Positions 26,813-36,585 of a stretch of DNA of 64,000 nucleotides are shown piece by piece. Position 1 is the stretch's first letter. Each line of letters opens with the position of its first letter. The stretch comes from Vibrio rhizosphaerae. Its GTDB lineage: Bacteria > Pseudomonadota > Gammaproteobacteria > Enterobacterales > Vibrionaceae. Made by a program: the position numbers and the translations under genes. The DNA lies in contig NZ_AP024903.1 in the NCBI RefSeq assembly GCF_024347095.1, positions 3,038,001 through 3,102,000 on the forward strand. The letters run 5' to 3'. A model generated the notes under the pieces. The model did no database searches. It worked only from the letters and a program-made list of their open reading frames with translations, and had not been told where the DNA came from.

Positions 26813-27943
26813 GTGACTGTACAAAGTTTTTTTCCACCACAAAGAACACTCATGGGCCCTGGCCCGTCTGATATTCATCCCCGGGTTTTACAGGCCTTAA
26901 GCCGGCCGACAATCGGACACCTTGACCCGTTATTTATTCAAATGATGGATGAATTGAAGTCTCTCTTACAATATGCATTTCAGACCGAAAATGAATTTAC
27001 GATTGCTATTTCAGCCCCCGGCAGTGCCGGAATGGAAGCCTGTTTCGTCAATTTACTGGAACCGGGAGATAAGGTTATCGTCTGTCGCAATGGCGTCTTT
27101 GGCGAACGGATGCGGGAGAATGTGGTGCGCTGTGGCGCCAACGCAGTCGTGGTAGACAACGCATGGGGAGAAAGTGTCTCTGTTGAAAAAGTCGAACAGG
27201 CAATTCAGGCACACCCGGATGCGAAAGTACTAGCATTTGTCCATGCAGAGACGTCAACCGGTGCGCTCAGTGACGCCAAAGCATTAGGTCATTTGGCAAA
27301 ACGATACGGTTTGTTAACCATCGCCGATACCGTGACGGCGTTAGGTGGCGTGCCTTTAGCGGTAGATGAATGGCAATTAGACGCGGTTTACTCCGGCAGC
27401 CAGAAATGTCTTTCCTGTGTGCCCGGTCTCTCCCCCCTGACCTTTTCTCCGGCTGCCATTGAAGCCATCAAAGCCCGGAAAACGCCGGTCCAAAGCTGGT
27501 TTCTCGATCAAACCTTGGTCATGGGCTACTGGAGCGGGCAACAAAAACGCAGTTACCACCACACCGCCCCCGTCAATACCTTATATGCGCTTCATGAATC
27601 ACTGGTCTTGTTGCAGGAAGAGTCTCTGACGGCCGCATGGCAACGCCACCAGCAGATGCATCAACAACTGAAACAAGGGCTGGAACAACTGGGGCTGACG
27701 TTTGTCGTGGCAGAATCAGAACGCCTTCCCCAATTAAATACGGTCCGCATTCCTGAAGGGATTGACGATGAGTGGGTCAGAGGATATTTACTGCGTCAGT
27801 ATAATTTGGAAATCGGTGCAGGACTGGGACAGTTTGCCGGGAATGCATGGCGAATCGGGCTCATGGGATATAGCGCCCGATCCGAAAATATCGCACTTTG
27901 TCTGAAAGCATTGGAAGATGCGCTCACTCAGGGCCAAAAATAA
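26813..27943 (+). CDS. Class V aminotransferase, alanine-glyoxylate/serine-pyruvate type
   Basis: This 376-aa PLP enzyme resembles alanine-glyoxylate and serine-pyruvate aminotransferases. Markers are the N-terminal LMGPGPSDIHPRVLQAL, the small-residue loop SAPGSAGMEACFVN, the aspartate ADTVTALGGVPL and the PLP lysine in YSGSQKCLSCVPGLSP. The frame opens with TTG at 26780, but GTG at 26813 follows AAAGGAG by about 7 bases and is the better start. Its neighbours lysC and the glycan ligase are the same as in other vibrios. The exact substrate pair cannot be read from sequence. Confidence 0.9.
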   Translation: MTVQSFFPPQRTLMGPGPSDIHPRVLQALSRPTIGHLDPLFIQMMDELKSLLQYAFQTENEFTIAISAPGSAGMEACFVNLLEPGDKVIVCRNGVFGERMRENVVRCGANAVVVDNAWGESVSVEKVEQAIQAHPDAKVLAFVHAETSTGALSDAKALGHLAKRYGLLTIADTVTALGGVPLAVDEWQLDAVYSGSQKCLSCVPGLSPLTFSPAAIEAIKARKTPVQSWFLDQTLVMGYWSGQQKRSYHHTAPVNTLYALHESLVLLQEESLTAAWQRHQQMHQQLKQGLEQLGLTFVVAESERLPQLNTVRIPEGIDDEWVRGYLLRQYNLEIGAGLGQFAGNAWRIGLMGYSARSENIALCLKALEDALTQGQK

Positions 27944-27945
27944 AA

Positions 27946-29664
27946 TCACCCGGGATCAGCAAACTCTGTGTTGTCAGATAATGTGAAAGGATACTGAGGA
28001 AATAAAAACTCAGCTTCGATACGTGATTGCTCCGCACGGTTCAGATCTCCGATATGCTGATATAACGCCATCAGTAACTGATAGTATGCCGGCCTTGGCT
28101 GCCGCTGGATCAACTCAAGCAGCCAAGGAACATAAGCACTCAACTGCTGCCGGTGTTGCTCTGTATTCTTTTGCTTCAGCAGATCAATCAGCTGCGCTTG
28201 TATCAATTGATCTTGCCAGACTAACGGCAGATACATTTGTGCCTGCCGTGAGATAGCTTGCCCCTGCTTGTATTGCTTGAGTAAGCTCTGTGCCCGGAGA
28301 AATGCACCACAGTAAAGCAGTGCTAAAAGAGGAACAATGATGCCAATTCCATTGAGTCCTCGCATCGTGACACGGTGAACAGACACACTACGATATTTTG
28401 CAACCCGTTGATCGACCCAAAACAAGAGAATAATTAATGTAATCCAGTGAATCGCCGACAGGCTGAACACCTCATCGACCTGACTCACCATGGCTATCGG
28501 AAACAGTAGCGAGAGTGTCGCAAGACGAGTTTTAGGTTTCGCACCATAGATGCGCCCCAGCACGAATAAAGCCGCCAAAGTAATGGCGAAAATGGGCAAC
28601 AGCCCACCTTCGATCCCCCAATAAAGTACTTCATTATGCGGATGAGATAAGCCAGCCAAAGGGGATGGATAATTGGGATTCAATTGATGTTGGCGGGCAC
28701 TATAAAGGACATATTCTTCTTCAAAGTGCCCGTAGCCATATCCCGTAAACGGTTTCTCGATAAACATATCGATGGTCTGAGACAGACTGTCCGATAAGGG
28801 AGATAACCGATTGATAGACTGAGCATTAAATGGTGTTGTGTAGAGCGCCTGAATCAGAATAAAGCCGAGCAACAGACCAAGCATCATAGAGACGCTCCAC
28901 CCCCACAGTCTTTTCCGACTGGCAAACCGATACAGATAAGGAAAAATCATCACCATACCGATCAACGTCACTCCCCATCCCGTAACCGAGCGGAGTAGCA
29001 CCAATAACGGCATACAGAGTAACGGCATGATATAGAGCAGGCTGGCTATGCTAAATTGGGCCTGATACTTTTTTAAATGCCGGGAAAGCAGATACCCGGA
29101 AGCCAAAAGACCGGTTGCAATATATGTTGCGAATGTATTGACCGTAGGAAAGACGCCCAATGGCACTCGGCTCGGTTCAACACATAACTGATAATAAGCC
29201 ACTCCGCATTCAACCAATACCGACAGCACGATCAACCAGATGAGTCGATGTTTATGTTTATTACTGAAACGGAACTGCTGAAGCACTGCAAAGAGAAAAA
29301 ATCCGCCCCATAAAGCGATCACTCGAGGCATGGCAAGCGAGACAGAGGCCCGGTCATAAAACAGCGGTAATGTCAGCAATAAACAGCAGACCAATAATCC
29401 TAACGTTAGTTTTGAATATCGGATTTTCCCGGCTCTGATCACTTGAAACAAACCGACTGAAATCGCCATACTGACCCAAAACCAAGTCATCATATTAAAT
29501 ATCGGTGTTAACCCAACACGAATATTCAGGCCACTCGGAACATGCAGAAAAATGAGGTATAGCATCCCGAGAACAAATAAAAAAGGCCGATTTAAAGGAA
29601 GTTTTACCGGGGGCGGCTCAAGCCGTGTTCCCCGTACGATCAATATCGCCATAGTCTCATTCAT
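27946..29664 (-). CDS. PglL/WaaL family O-antigen ligase or O-oligosaccharyltransferase
   Basis: This 572-aa membrane protein has about 11 hydrophobic helices and a large periplasmic loop holding LSHPHNEVLYWGIEGGLLP, the His-containing signature of the Wzy_C family. After the membrane part comes a soluble tail of about 110 residues (about 460-572) with TPR-like composition, as in PglL enzymes. Such proteins transfer lipid-linked glycans either to lipid A core or to pilin-like proteins. The V. cholerae gene at the same locus is, as I recall, annotated as PglL-like. I favour protein O-glycosylation but cannot exclude O-antigen ligation. Confidence 0.8.
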   Translation of the reverse strand: MNETMAILIVRGTRLEPPPVKLPLNRPFLFVLGMLYLIFLHVPSGLNIRVGLTPIFNMMTWFWVSMAISVGLFQVIRAGKIRYSKLTLGLLVCCLLLTLPLFYDRASVSLAMPRVIALWGGFFLFAVLQQFRFSNKHKHRLIWLIVLSVLVECGVAYYQLCVEPSRVPLGVFPTVNTFATYIATGLLASGYLLSRHLKKYQAQFSIASLLYIMPLLCMPLLVLLRSVTGWGVTLIGMVMIFPYLYRFASRKRLWGWSVSMMLGLLLGFILIQALYTTPFNAQSINRLSPLSDSLSQTIDMFIEKPFTGYGYGHFEEEYVLYSARQHQLNPNYPSPLAGLSHPHNEVLYWGIEGGLLPIFAITLAALFVLGRIYGAKPKTRLATLSLLFPIAMVSQVDEVFSLSAIHWITLIILLFWVDQRVAKYRSVSVHRVTMRGLNGIGIIVPLLALLYCGAFLRAQSLLKQYKQGQAISRQAQMYLPLVWQDQLIQAQLIDLLKQKNTEQHRQQLSAYVPWLLELIQRQPRPAYYQLLMALYQHIGDLNRAEQSRIEAEFLFPQYPFTLSDNTEFADPG

Positions 29665-29738
29665 GTTGTGGGGGGAGACGATATAACCACGTTAAGACGC
29701 CGGTACACTTCGTCTCCCTACAGGAAGTATGATGGAGG

Positions 29739-32561
29739 TTATTCTAACATAGGTTTGAGAAAACGTGCGGTATGAGAACCGGTAACTTGGGACACTTCCT
29801 CCGGCGTACCCTGCGCAATGATTTCACCACCGCCCTGCCCGCCTTCAGGCCCCAGATCAACGATCCAGTCTGCCGTTTTGATCACATCTAAGTTATGTTC
29901 AATCACCACAACGGTATTGCCATGATCTCTCAAGCGATGAAGAACTGTCAGCAATTGCTGAATATCGTGGAAGTGCAGCCCGGTTGTCGGCTCATCTAGG
30001 ATATACAACGTTTTCCCCGTATCTCGCTTAGAAAGCTCTCTGGCCAGCTTGACCCGTTGCGCTTCGCCGCCGGATAACGTGGTCGCAGCCTGACCTAAAC
30101 GAATGTATGACAGTCCGACATCCATCAATGTCTGTAACTTTCTGGCAATCACGGGAACCGGGTCAAAGAAAGTTCTGGCGTCTTCCACTGTCATTTCAAG
30201 CACTTCATCAATGGTTTTGCCTTTATATTTCACTTCCAACGTCTCTCGGTTATAACGTTTTCCTTTACAGATATCACACGGTACATAAACATCGGGCAGG
30301 AAGTGCATTTCCACTTTAATGACCCCATCGCCCTGACACGCTTCACAACGTCCACCCCGGACATTAAAACTAAACCGTCCCGGTTTATAACCTCTGGAAC
30401 GAGACTCTTGTGTTCCGGCAAATAACTCCCGAATCGGGGTAAAGATTCCGGTATACGTTGCCGGATTAGAGCGCGGTGTCCGGCCAATCGGGCTTTGGTC
30501 GATATCAATGACTTTATCAAGTTGATCAAGTCCTTTGATTTTTTTGTAAGGTGCCGGCTCTGTCACACTGGCACCATTGAGTTCAATATGGGCTATTTTA
30601 TAGAAGGTGTCATTGATCAGGGTCGATTTGCCTGACCCCGAAACGCCGGTGACACAAGTAAACAATCCAACCGGGATCGTCAACGTTACATCTTTAAGGT
30701 TATTGCCGCTGGCACCAGAGACTTCGACCACCTTCTTCGCATCAAAAGGCGTTCTGTGTGCAGGAATAGCAATTGATTTTTCCCCGCTCAAATATTGACC
30801 GGTCAATGAATCTGGTGTCGCAATCACTTCCTCGACATTGCCTTGCGCGACAATGTGCCCGCCATGCACCCCGGCCCCGGGACCAATATCAACAATGTAG
30901 TCAGCCATCCGAATGGCATCTTCATCATGTTCGACAACAATCACGGTATTGCCCAAATCACGCAGGTGCGTCAATGTTTGTAGTAACCTTTCGTTATCCC
31001 GTTGATGTAATCCAATCGAAGGTTCATCCAGAACATACATCACCCCGACCAGCCCCGCTCCGATTTGGCTCGCTAAGCGAATTCGTTGCGCCTCTCCACC
31101 AGACAACGTTTCAGCGCTTCGGGAAAGATTAAGATAGTTCAGGCCGACATTGACCAGAAACTGGAGCCGGTCATTGATCTCTTTCATGACCTTTTCTGCA
31201 ATTTGTGCTTTTTGCCCGGTCAGTTGCAACGATTCAAAGAAATCCAGCGCTTCGGCAATACTCAGTTCTACAACCTCTGGCAGCGTGGTCTCATTGACAA
31301 ACACATGACGAGCTTCTTCCCGAAGCCGGGTTCCATGACAACTGGCACAGGGTTTGGTTGAGATAAATTTGACCAATTCTTCCCGGACAGAGTTCGATTC
31401 AGTCTCTCGATATCGCCTTTCCAGATTGCTTAAAATCCCCTCAAAAGGGTGAGATTTGATCCGGGTATCACCGCGATCATTAACATACTTAAACTCGATC
31501 GACTGTGTCCCCGAACCTTGCAGAATGACATTTTGAATTTTCTTCGGTAGCTTCTCGAAGGGTGTGGTCAAATCAAAATGATAATGCTCAGCAAGTGACG
31601 TCAGCATTTGAAAGTAGTAGAAATTCTTTTTGTCCCAGCCACGAATCGCTCCGTTTGCCAAACTGAGACTTTTATTCTGCACCACCCGGGATGGATCAAA
31701 ATATTGTTGCACCCCTAGACCATCGCAGGAGTGACAAGCACCGGCTGGATTATTAAATGAGAAGAGTCGTGGCTCCAGTTCCTGCATACTATAACCACAG
31801 TGTGAACAGGCAAAATTAGAGGAGAATACAACTTCATCGCCAACCTCATCCATCGAAGCGACGACTGCAATGCCACCAGACAATTCTAATGCAGTTTCAA
31901 AAGACTCAGCCAAACGCTGCTGCAAATCGGATCGGACTTTAAAACGGTCAACAATCACTTCAATCGTATGCTTTTTATGCAGCTCTAATGTCGGCGGATC
32001 GGAGAGATCACTGATTTCACCATCGATTCGGGCGCGGATAAAGCCTTGGGCTGCCAGATTTGCCAGCGTTTTAACATGTTCACCTTTCCGTTCTTTGACA
32101 ATCGGAGAAAGCAACATCATTCTTGTGCCTTCCGGCAACTCAAGCACTTTATCAACCATCTGGCTAATCGTCTGTGCAGCCAAAGGAGTATGATGCTCCG
32201 GACACCGGGGCTCTCCGACACGAGCATAAAGCAGGCGCAGATAATCATAGATTTCGGTGATCGTCCCGACAGTTGAACGCGGATTATGTGAGGTTGATTT
32301 CTGTTCAATGGAGATTGCCGGAGATAAACCTTCAATATGATCAACATCCGGTTTTTCCATTAAAGACAGAAATTGTCGGGCATAGGCCGACAGTGATTCA
32401 ACATAGCGCCTTTGCCCCTCAGCATATAAGGTGTCAAAAGCGAGGGAAGACTTTCCTGAACCCGATAACCCGGTGACAACGATGAGTTTGTCACGCGGAA
32501 GTGTCAGACTGATATTTTTTAAATTGTGGGTACGAGCGCCCCGAACGTCAATACTATCCAT
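29739..32561 (-). CDS. uvrA: UvrA, excinuclease ABC subunit A
   Basis: UvrA recognises bulky DNA lesions and loads UvrB in nucleotide excision repair. The 940-aa protein equals E. coli UvrA in length. It has two ABC ATPase modules (Walker [14 protein letters not shown] and [13 protein letters not shown]; signatures [12 protein letters not shown] and [12 protein letters not shown]) and zinc-finger Cys pairs (CSHCGYSM with CHSCDGLG, and CEACQGDG with CDICKGKR). A LexA box lies about 70 bp upstream of the start. Confidence 0.98.
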   Translation of the reverse strand: MDSIDVRGARTHNLKNISLTLPRDKLIVVTGLSGSGKSSLAFDTLYAEGQRRYVESLSAYARQFLSLMEKPDVDHIEGLSPAISIEQKSTSHNPRSTVGTITEIYDYLRLLYARVGEPRCPEHHTPLAAQTISQMVDKVLELPEGTRMMLLSPIVKERKGEHVKTLANLAAQGFIRARIDGEISDLSDPPTLELHKKHTIEVIVDRFKVRSDLQQRLAESFETALELSGGIAVVASMDEVGDEVVFSSNFACSHCGYSMQELEPRLFSFNNPAGACHSCDGLGVQQYFDPSRVVQNKSLSLANGAIRGWDKKNFYYFQMLTSLAEHYHFDLTTPFEKLPKKIQNVILQGSGTQSIEFKYVNDRGDTRIKSHPFEGILSNLERRYRETESNSVREELVKFISTKPCASCHGTRLREEARHVFVNETTLPEVVELSIAEALDFFESLQLTGQKAQIAEKVMKEINDRLQFLVNVGLNYLNLSRSAETLSGGEAQRIRLASQIGAGLVGVMYVLDEPSIGLHQRDNERLLQTLTHLRDLGNTVIVVEHDEDAIRMADYIVDIGPGAGVHGGHIVAQGNVEEVIATPDSLTGQYLSGEKSIAIPAHRTPFDAKKVVEVSGASGNNLKDVTLTIPVGLFTCVTGVSGSGKSTLINDTFYKIAHIELNGASVTEPAPYKKIKGLDQLDKVIDIDQSPIGRTPRSNPATYTGIFTPIRELFAGTQESRSRGYKPGRFSFNVRGGRCEACQGDGVIKVEMHFLPDVYVPCDICKGKRYNRETLEVKYKGKTIDEVLEMTVEDARTFFDPVPVIARKLQTLMDVGLSYIRLGQAATTLSGGEAQRVKLARELSKRDTGKTLYILDEPTTGLHFHDIQQLLTVLHRLRDHGNTVVVIEHNLDVIKTADWIVDLGPEGGQGGGEIIAQGTPEEVSQVTGSHTARFLKPMLE

Positions 32562-32629
32562 CTTCTATGCTCTGGTAACATGTGGCAATAACTTAGTATT
32601 ACATAGAGTCAGATATGAGCAAAGTGTTA

Positions 32630-32645
32630 CTGTATAAAAAAACAG
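32630..32645. promoter_or_regulatory. LexA (SOS) box upstream of uvrA
   Basis: CTGT-ATAAAAAA-ACAG is a perfect CTGT-N8-ACAG operator. It lies 69 bp upstream of the uvrA start, consistent with SOS induction of excision repair. Confidence 0.88.
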
Positions 32646-32674
32646 TGCACGGATAAAAGAAAGGGTTTAAGCAA

Positions 32675-32701
32675 AGGATGAGCGCAGAATGCGCTCATCC
32701 T
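32675..32701 (-). terminator. Probable terminator of galU
   Basis: An exact 11-bp stem (aggatgagcgc and complement) with a 5-base loop lies just past the galU stop. The following minus-strand bases are TTTGCTT, a weak T-run, so termination efficiency is uncertain. Confidence 0.65.
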
Positions 32702-32715
32702 GACGAGTCACCGCA

Positions 32716-33603
32716 TCAAGCTGAAATCGCTTGTTCACCTTTCTGCGTTGAATGTTTATTGAGTTCAACTTTATCTGAATTCTTCTGATAAAGGTGTTCG
32801 AAGCAGTAGTTGGTGGCTTCAATATAACCTTCAACACTACCGCAATCGAAACGATGCCCTTTAAATTTATAGGCCAGCACGCATCCGGCTTTTGCCTGTT
32901 TCAATAAAGCATCAGTAATTTGGATTTCTCCGCCTTTACCGGGTTCAGTCTGTTCGATTAAGTCAAAAATGTCAGGCGTCAGAATATAGCGGCCAATAAT
33001 AGCCAGATTACTTGGTGCCGTGCCCGCTTCTGGTTTTTCAACCATATCATCCACCCGGAACAGATCGTCTTTGATCATTTCACCGGCAATCACACCGTAT
33101 TTATGGGTTTCATCTTCCGGGACTTCCTGCACAGCAACAATTGAGCAGCGGAATTGTTTAAATAACGCAACCATTTGGGCAAGCACACCATCTCCGTCAC
33201 TCACGCACAAGTCATCAGCAAGGACAACGGCAAACGGTTCATCGCCAACAAGTTCGCGGCCGGTCAGAATGGCATGTCCCAACCCTTTCATTTCACGCTG
33301 GCGAATATAAGTAAAATTTGTGGTTTCGATAATTTTACGAATATCGACAAGCAATTTTTCTTTGTTGGTTCCTTTGATCTGGTGCTCCAATTCATAGTTC
33401 ATATCAAAATGATCCATGATCGAGTGCTTTCCTCTCCCGGTCACAATACACATCCCGTTCATGCCAGCCTGAATCGCTTCATCAACACCATACTCAATCA
33501 AAGGTTTATTGACGACCGGCATCATTTCCTTCGGCATAGATTTTGTTGCGGGCAAAAAACGAGTTCCATAGCCAGCTGCTGGGAATAGACATTTTTTAAT
33601 CAT
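32716..33603 (-). CDS. galU: UTP-glucose-1-phosphate uridylyltransferase
   Basis: GalU makes UDP-glucose for lipopolysaccharide, capsule and trehalose synthesis. The 295-aa protein starts with the nucleotidyltransferase signature CLFPAAGYGTRFLPATKSMP. It also contains VVLADDLC, with the metal-binding Asp, and a GKGGEIQITDAL segment. It lies between uvrA and qstR as in other vibrios. The start is clear, with no upstream overlap. Confidence 0.97.
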   Translation of the reverse strand: MIKKCLFPAAGYGTRFLPATKSMPKEMMPVVNKPLIEYGVDEAIQAGMNGMCIVTGRGKHSIMDHFDMNYELEHQIKGTNKEKLLVDIRKIIETTNFTYIRQREMKGLGHAILTGRELVGDEPFAVVLADDLCVSDGDGVLAQMVALFKQFRCSIVAVQEVPEDETHKYGVIAGEMIKDDLFRVDDMVEKPEAGTAPSNLAIIGRYILTPDIFDLIEQTEPGKGGEIQITDALLKQAKAGCVLAYKFKGHRFDCGSVEGYIEATNYCFEHLYQKNSDKVELNKHSTQKGEQAISA

Positions 33604-33720
33604 ATTATCGTTACCTTGTTGTATTCAGGTTTTCCATCAACTTCATTCACTGTACCACGACTTACATTGCAAGGTGATTTGGGATTGAAAAGATACGGTC
33701 AAATCATACTACTGACTCAT

Positions 33721-34404
33721 TTATGAGACTAGATTTTGTCTTGCCCATGTTGTGGCTTGAGTTCGATTTTTCACTGAAATTTTCTTAAAAATCTGATACA
33801 GATGTGACTTGACTGTGAACTCACTAATAAACAGGTTATCTGCGATTTGTGTATTCGTGGCACCTGTTTTAAGACAGCGTAGGATCTCCAACTCTCTGGA
33901 GGTCAGAGATATCGCAGCACTAATATTCTTATTGTTAAAAAGATGTCGGTAGTAATGAAGAAGCTGACCACAAATATGTCGCGGTAAATAGATTTGTCCT
34001 TCTCGGATCTCACGCAGCGCAGCAATGATCAGTTCAATCGGATCACTACGATAAAAGAGTCCCTTCAGATTACCTAACTGGAGCAGTTCTTCTGTTCTCG
34101 GGCGTTTCTCAACATTGATCACAACGGTTTCGAGGCATAAATCCAGTTCATTGTGCATATTCAAACGAGATAGCAAGACTTCTTTTTGTTGATAATCAAA
34201 CAAGAGTATTTTGTGCCGATCAGCCTGATGAGACAGCATAAATTGCCGGGGTTGAATTTTCGGCAGTATCTGTCCTAGTGCAATTTCGATTTCATCGTAG
34301 AACGTTGCAGGTTCCTGATCATCCGGATAAAGGATATAAAGCATTCGGCTGTAATTTGGTCTTTTCATAGGTTTATCGATGTCTGATGGAATATCGAACA
34401 ACAT
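33721..34404 (-). CDS. qstR: QstR-type LuxR/CsgD-family regulator
   Basis: This 227-aa protein has an N-terminal domain without an obvious phosphorylation motif. A C-terminal LuxR helix-turn-helix follows at about residues 160-225 (LTSRELEILRCLKTGATNTQ and ISEFTVKSHLYQIF). In V. cholerae the regulator between galU and ssb is QstR. It joins quorum sensing and TfoX signals to switch on DNA uptake and type VI secretion genes. The identical position supports the name; the function here is inferred from that synteny. Confidence 0.8.
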   Translation of the reverse strand: MLFDIPSDIDKPMKRPNYSRMLYILYPDDQEPATFYDEIEIALGQILPKIQPRQFMLSHQADRHKILLFDYQQKEVLLSRLNMHNELDLCLETVVINVEKRPRTEELLQLGNLKGLFYRSDPIELIIAALREIREGQIYLPRHICGQLLHYYRHLFNNKNISAAISLTSRELEILRCLKTGATNTQIADNLFISEFTVKSHLYQIFKKISVKNRTQATTWARQNLVS

Positions 34405-34640
34405 GCCAGAACGAAAAAAACTCTTCTAATTCAATCAATTGTTTATCGTATAACTTCTTATAGTATTGAAAATATGAAGTCTATCAGTTTTAAAAAAATC
34501 GAGTGGTATTGAAAAAAATGGTGTGATTTCCGAGACTTTTTGATGAATTGCGATCAGAATTCAGTAAGGGAGTTGAGACCTTTATCAAGCGTGGTATCCT
34601 ATGCGCTGAATAGATACATCATGAGATGACGGAGCAAAGC

Positions 34641-35165
34641 ATGGCAAGCCGTGGAGTAAACAAAGTTATATTAGTTGGGAACCTTGGAAGTGATCCTGAA
34701 GTTCGTTATATGCCAAGTGGCGGTGCAGTTGCGAACATCACTATTGCGACGTCGGAAACATGGCGCGATAAGACAACAGGTGAACAAAGAGAAAAAACCG
34801 AGTGGCATCGTGTTGCCCTGTTCGGAAAATTGGCAGAAGTTGCAGGAGAATACCTACGCAAAGGTTCTCAGGTATACATTGAAGGGCAGCTACAAACGCG
34901 CAAATGGCAAGATCAAAGTGGTCAGGAGCGTTATACAACCGAAGTCGTCGTTCAAGGGTTTAACGGTGTAATGCAAATGCTGGGTGGTCGTCAAGGCTCT
35001 GGTGGTCAGGCTCAGTCCGGAATGCAGTCTCAACAACAAAATAGTGGTTGGGGACAACCGCAACAGCCTCAGTCCCAAGCAGCTCATCAGCCTCAGCAAC
35101 AATCGTCACCACAGCCACAGTACAATGAGCCACCTATGGATTTCGATGATGACATTCCGTTCTAA
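34641..35165 (+). CDS. ssb: Single-stranded DNA-binding protein
   Basis: This 174-aa SSB has an N-terminal OB fold (residues 1-110: [46 protein letters not shown]). A Gln/Gly/Pro-rich linker follows, and the chain ends in the acidic tip MDFDDDIPF that recruits partner proteins. The frame opens at 34626, but ATG at 34641 has GGAGC 8 bases upstream and gives the family start MASRGVNKV. It is divergent from qstR; no clear LexA box was seen upstream. Confidence 0.97.
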   Translation: MASRGVNKVILVGNLGSDPEVRYMPSGGAVANITIATSETWRDKTTGEQREKTEWHRVALFGKLAEVAGEYLRKGSQVYIEGQLQTRKWQDQSGQERYTTEVVVQGFNGVMQMLGGRQGSGGQAQSGMQSQQQNSGWGQPQQPQSQAAHQPQQQSSPQPQYNEPPMDFDDDIPF

Positions 35166-35199
35166 CGAAAGACATATATTGCAATATTGAAAAAGAAAG

Positions 35200-35221
35200 G
35201 CCGCCTTGAGCGGCTTTTTTA
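35200..35221 (+). terminator. Terminator of ssb
   Basis: The stem gccgc-cttga-gcggc is followed by a run of seven T, 35 bp after the ssb stop codon. Confidence 0.92.
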
Positions 35222-35310
35222 TTGACTTAAAAATCAATATGGATTCGAGAATATTGAAATAAAATCAAGTAAAACGACCTGATAGTGCGTATAAATATAA
35301 CGCATTAAAT

Positions 35311-36318
35311 TCAATAATTATTTTCATGTAAAAATGGACCATTGATAAGCCTGAACATTTTATCAAAATTCCTATTCAAATAATGAATCACATTATCACA
35401 GGCGATTCTCTGGCATTCAATAATCGATGTATCCGAATAAAATGCACTATGTGGGGTTATAATGACATTATCACGTTGAACCAATGGATGATCGTCTAGA
35501 ACCGGTGATTCAGAGACTAAAACATCAAGACCAGCCCCTTTTATTAATTCTTTGTCTAGCGCTTCAACTAAATCATCCTCATTAATTAATGTCCCTCTTG
35601 ACACATTAATAATATATGGGTTTTTGGACATTTTTTTAAATTTTTCCAGATCAAAAAAACCTATATTTTCATCCGTTTGTAACATATTAATACTAATATT
35701 GTCGGCATTCGATAACACTTCATCAATTGGCAATAATTTTACATTGCATTCATTCGCCAACGCCTCAGAAATAAAGGGATCATATGCAATCACCTTAATT
35801 CCGAAAGCTTGTGCTTTTTTCGCAACAGAGCGACCAATTTTTCCCAGACCAAAAATACCTAATGTTGAGCCATCTAATCGGATTAGATTATTCGTGGTTC
35901 CATAATCAAAAATACCTTTCCTATCTACATCATTTGTATAGTGTTTTAACTTTCTATTTAATGCCAGTAATAATGACATAACATGCTCTGATACCTCTTG
36001 AGTACAATATTCTTGGTTAACCGCAACACCTATACGTGAATGACTCGCTTGTTGAATATCAATAAAATTGAACCCCGTAGCCATTATGGAAATAATTTTC
36101 AGGTCATTCAGGCTTTGCACAATGTCCCGATTAATTTCTAAATAACCCGTTATCAATGCATCTGCATCTTTTAATATGTCAATTAACTCATTTTTATCTC
36201 CATTATATTCATAAACAATAACTTCTATATCATCTCCTAGCCTGCCTTTTAAATAATTAACAGCAAAACTGGTATCAAAATTAAGTGATGCTTTATAATC
36301 GGATATGACAATTTTCAA
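35311..36318 (-). CDS. D-2-hydroxyacid dehydrogenase family protein
   Basis: This 335-aa NAD-dependent enzyme belongs to the lactate/glycerate dehydrogenase family. The nucleotide-binding motif is LGIFGLGKIGRSVAKK, followed by the Asp-containing VIAYDPF. The catalytic Arg lies in INVSRGTLINEDDLV, the Glu is probably in VSESP, and the His is in ITPHSAFYS. It should interconvert a D-2-hydroxyacid and a 2-keto acid; the substrate is unknown. It faces away from the amino-acid dehydrogenase gene and shares its control region. Codon use is clearly more A/T-rich than in the flanking core genes, suggesting transfer. Confidence 0.88.
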   Translation of the reverse strand: MKIVISDYKASLNFDTSFAVNYLKGRLGDDIEVIVYEYNGDKNELIDILKDADALITGYLEINRDIVQSLNDLKIISIMATGFNFIDIQQASHSRIGVAVNQEYCTQEVSEHVMSLLLALNRKLKHYTNDVDRKGIFDYGTTNNLIRLDGSTLGIFGLGKIGRSVAKKAQAFGIKVIAYDPFISEALANECNVKLLPIDEVLSNADNISINMLQTDENIGFFDLEKFKKMSKNPYIINVSRGTLINEDDLVEALDKELIKGAGLDVLVSESPVLDDHPLVQRDNVIITPHSAFYSDTSIIECQRIACDNVIHYLNRNFDKMFRLINGPFLHENNY

Positions 36319-36364
36319 AACTAGCCCTCACCATTTCATAGTATTAATCGTTACTGATACAAAC

Positions 36365-36403
36365 AACTATACGATCGTACAACCCCTTCATCAAGAAAAA
36401 TAA
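36365..36403 (-). promoter_or_regulatory. Promoter and operator of the D-2-hydroxyacid dehydrogenase gene
   Basis: On the minus strand TTGATG and TATAGT are 17 bases apart. The palindrome ACGATCGT occupies the spacer directly before the -10, so a repressor bound there would block polymerase. The longer shared form is TTGTACGATCGTATAGTTG. Confidence 0.7.
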
Positions 36404-36498
36404 TTTTATTTAAATCGCCCTATTTAGGTGCCCCAAAATGGTTCAATGCACCAAATTAACCATACTTTAAATTATTATTAAAATAATCAAAAATATTA

Positions 36499-36520
36499 TT
36501 GAACGATCGTATAATAGCGT
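36499..36520 (+). promoter_or_regulatory. Promoter and operator of the amino-acid dehydrogenase gene
   Basis: TTGAACGATCGTATAATAG contains the -10 box TATAAT preceded directly by ACGATCG. It aligns base for base with the operator on the other side of the region. No good -35 is visible, which would fit weak or activated basal transcription. Confidence 0.7.
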
Positions 36521-36585
36521 AGTAGGCTTAATAAAACTTTATCACTTGATTAGTTATTGTTTAATTATAAATAGGGATATATTAA

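Larger units (their letters stand above)
36319..36585. promoter_or_regulatory. Shared divergent control region of the dehydrogenase module
   Basis: This A/T-rich 267-bp region separates two divergent genes and contains a promoter for each side. Both promoters have the palindrome ACGATCGT abutting the -10 box. No open frame of note lies inside. Confidence 0.8.

Noticed and set aside
34500..34640. LexA box for ssb
   Set aside because: No CTGT-N8-ACAG match was found in the qstR-ssb gap; the only good box is near uvrA.
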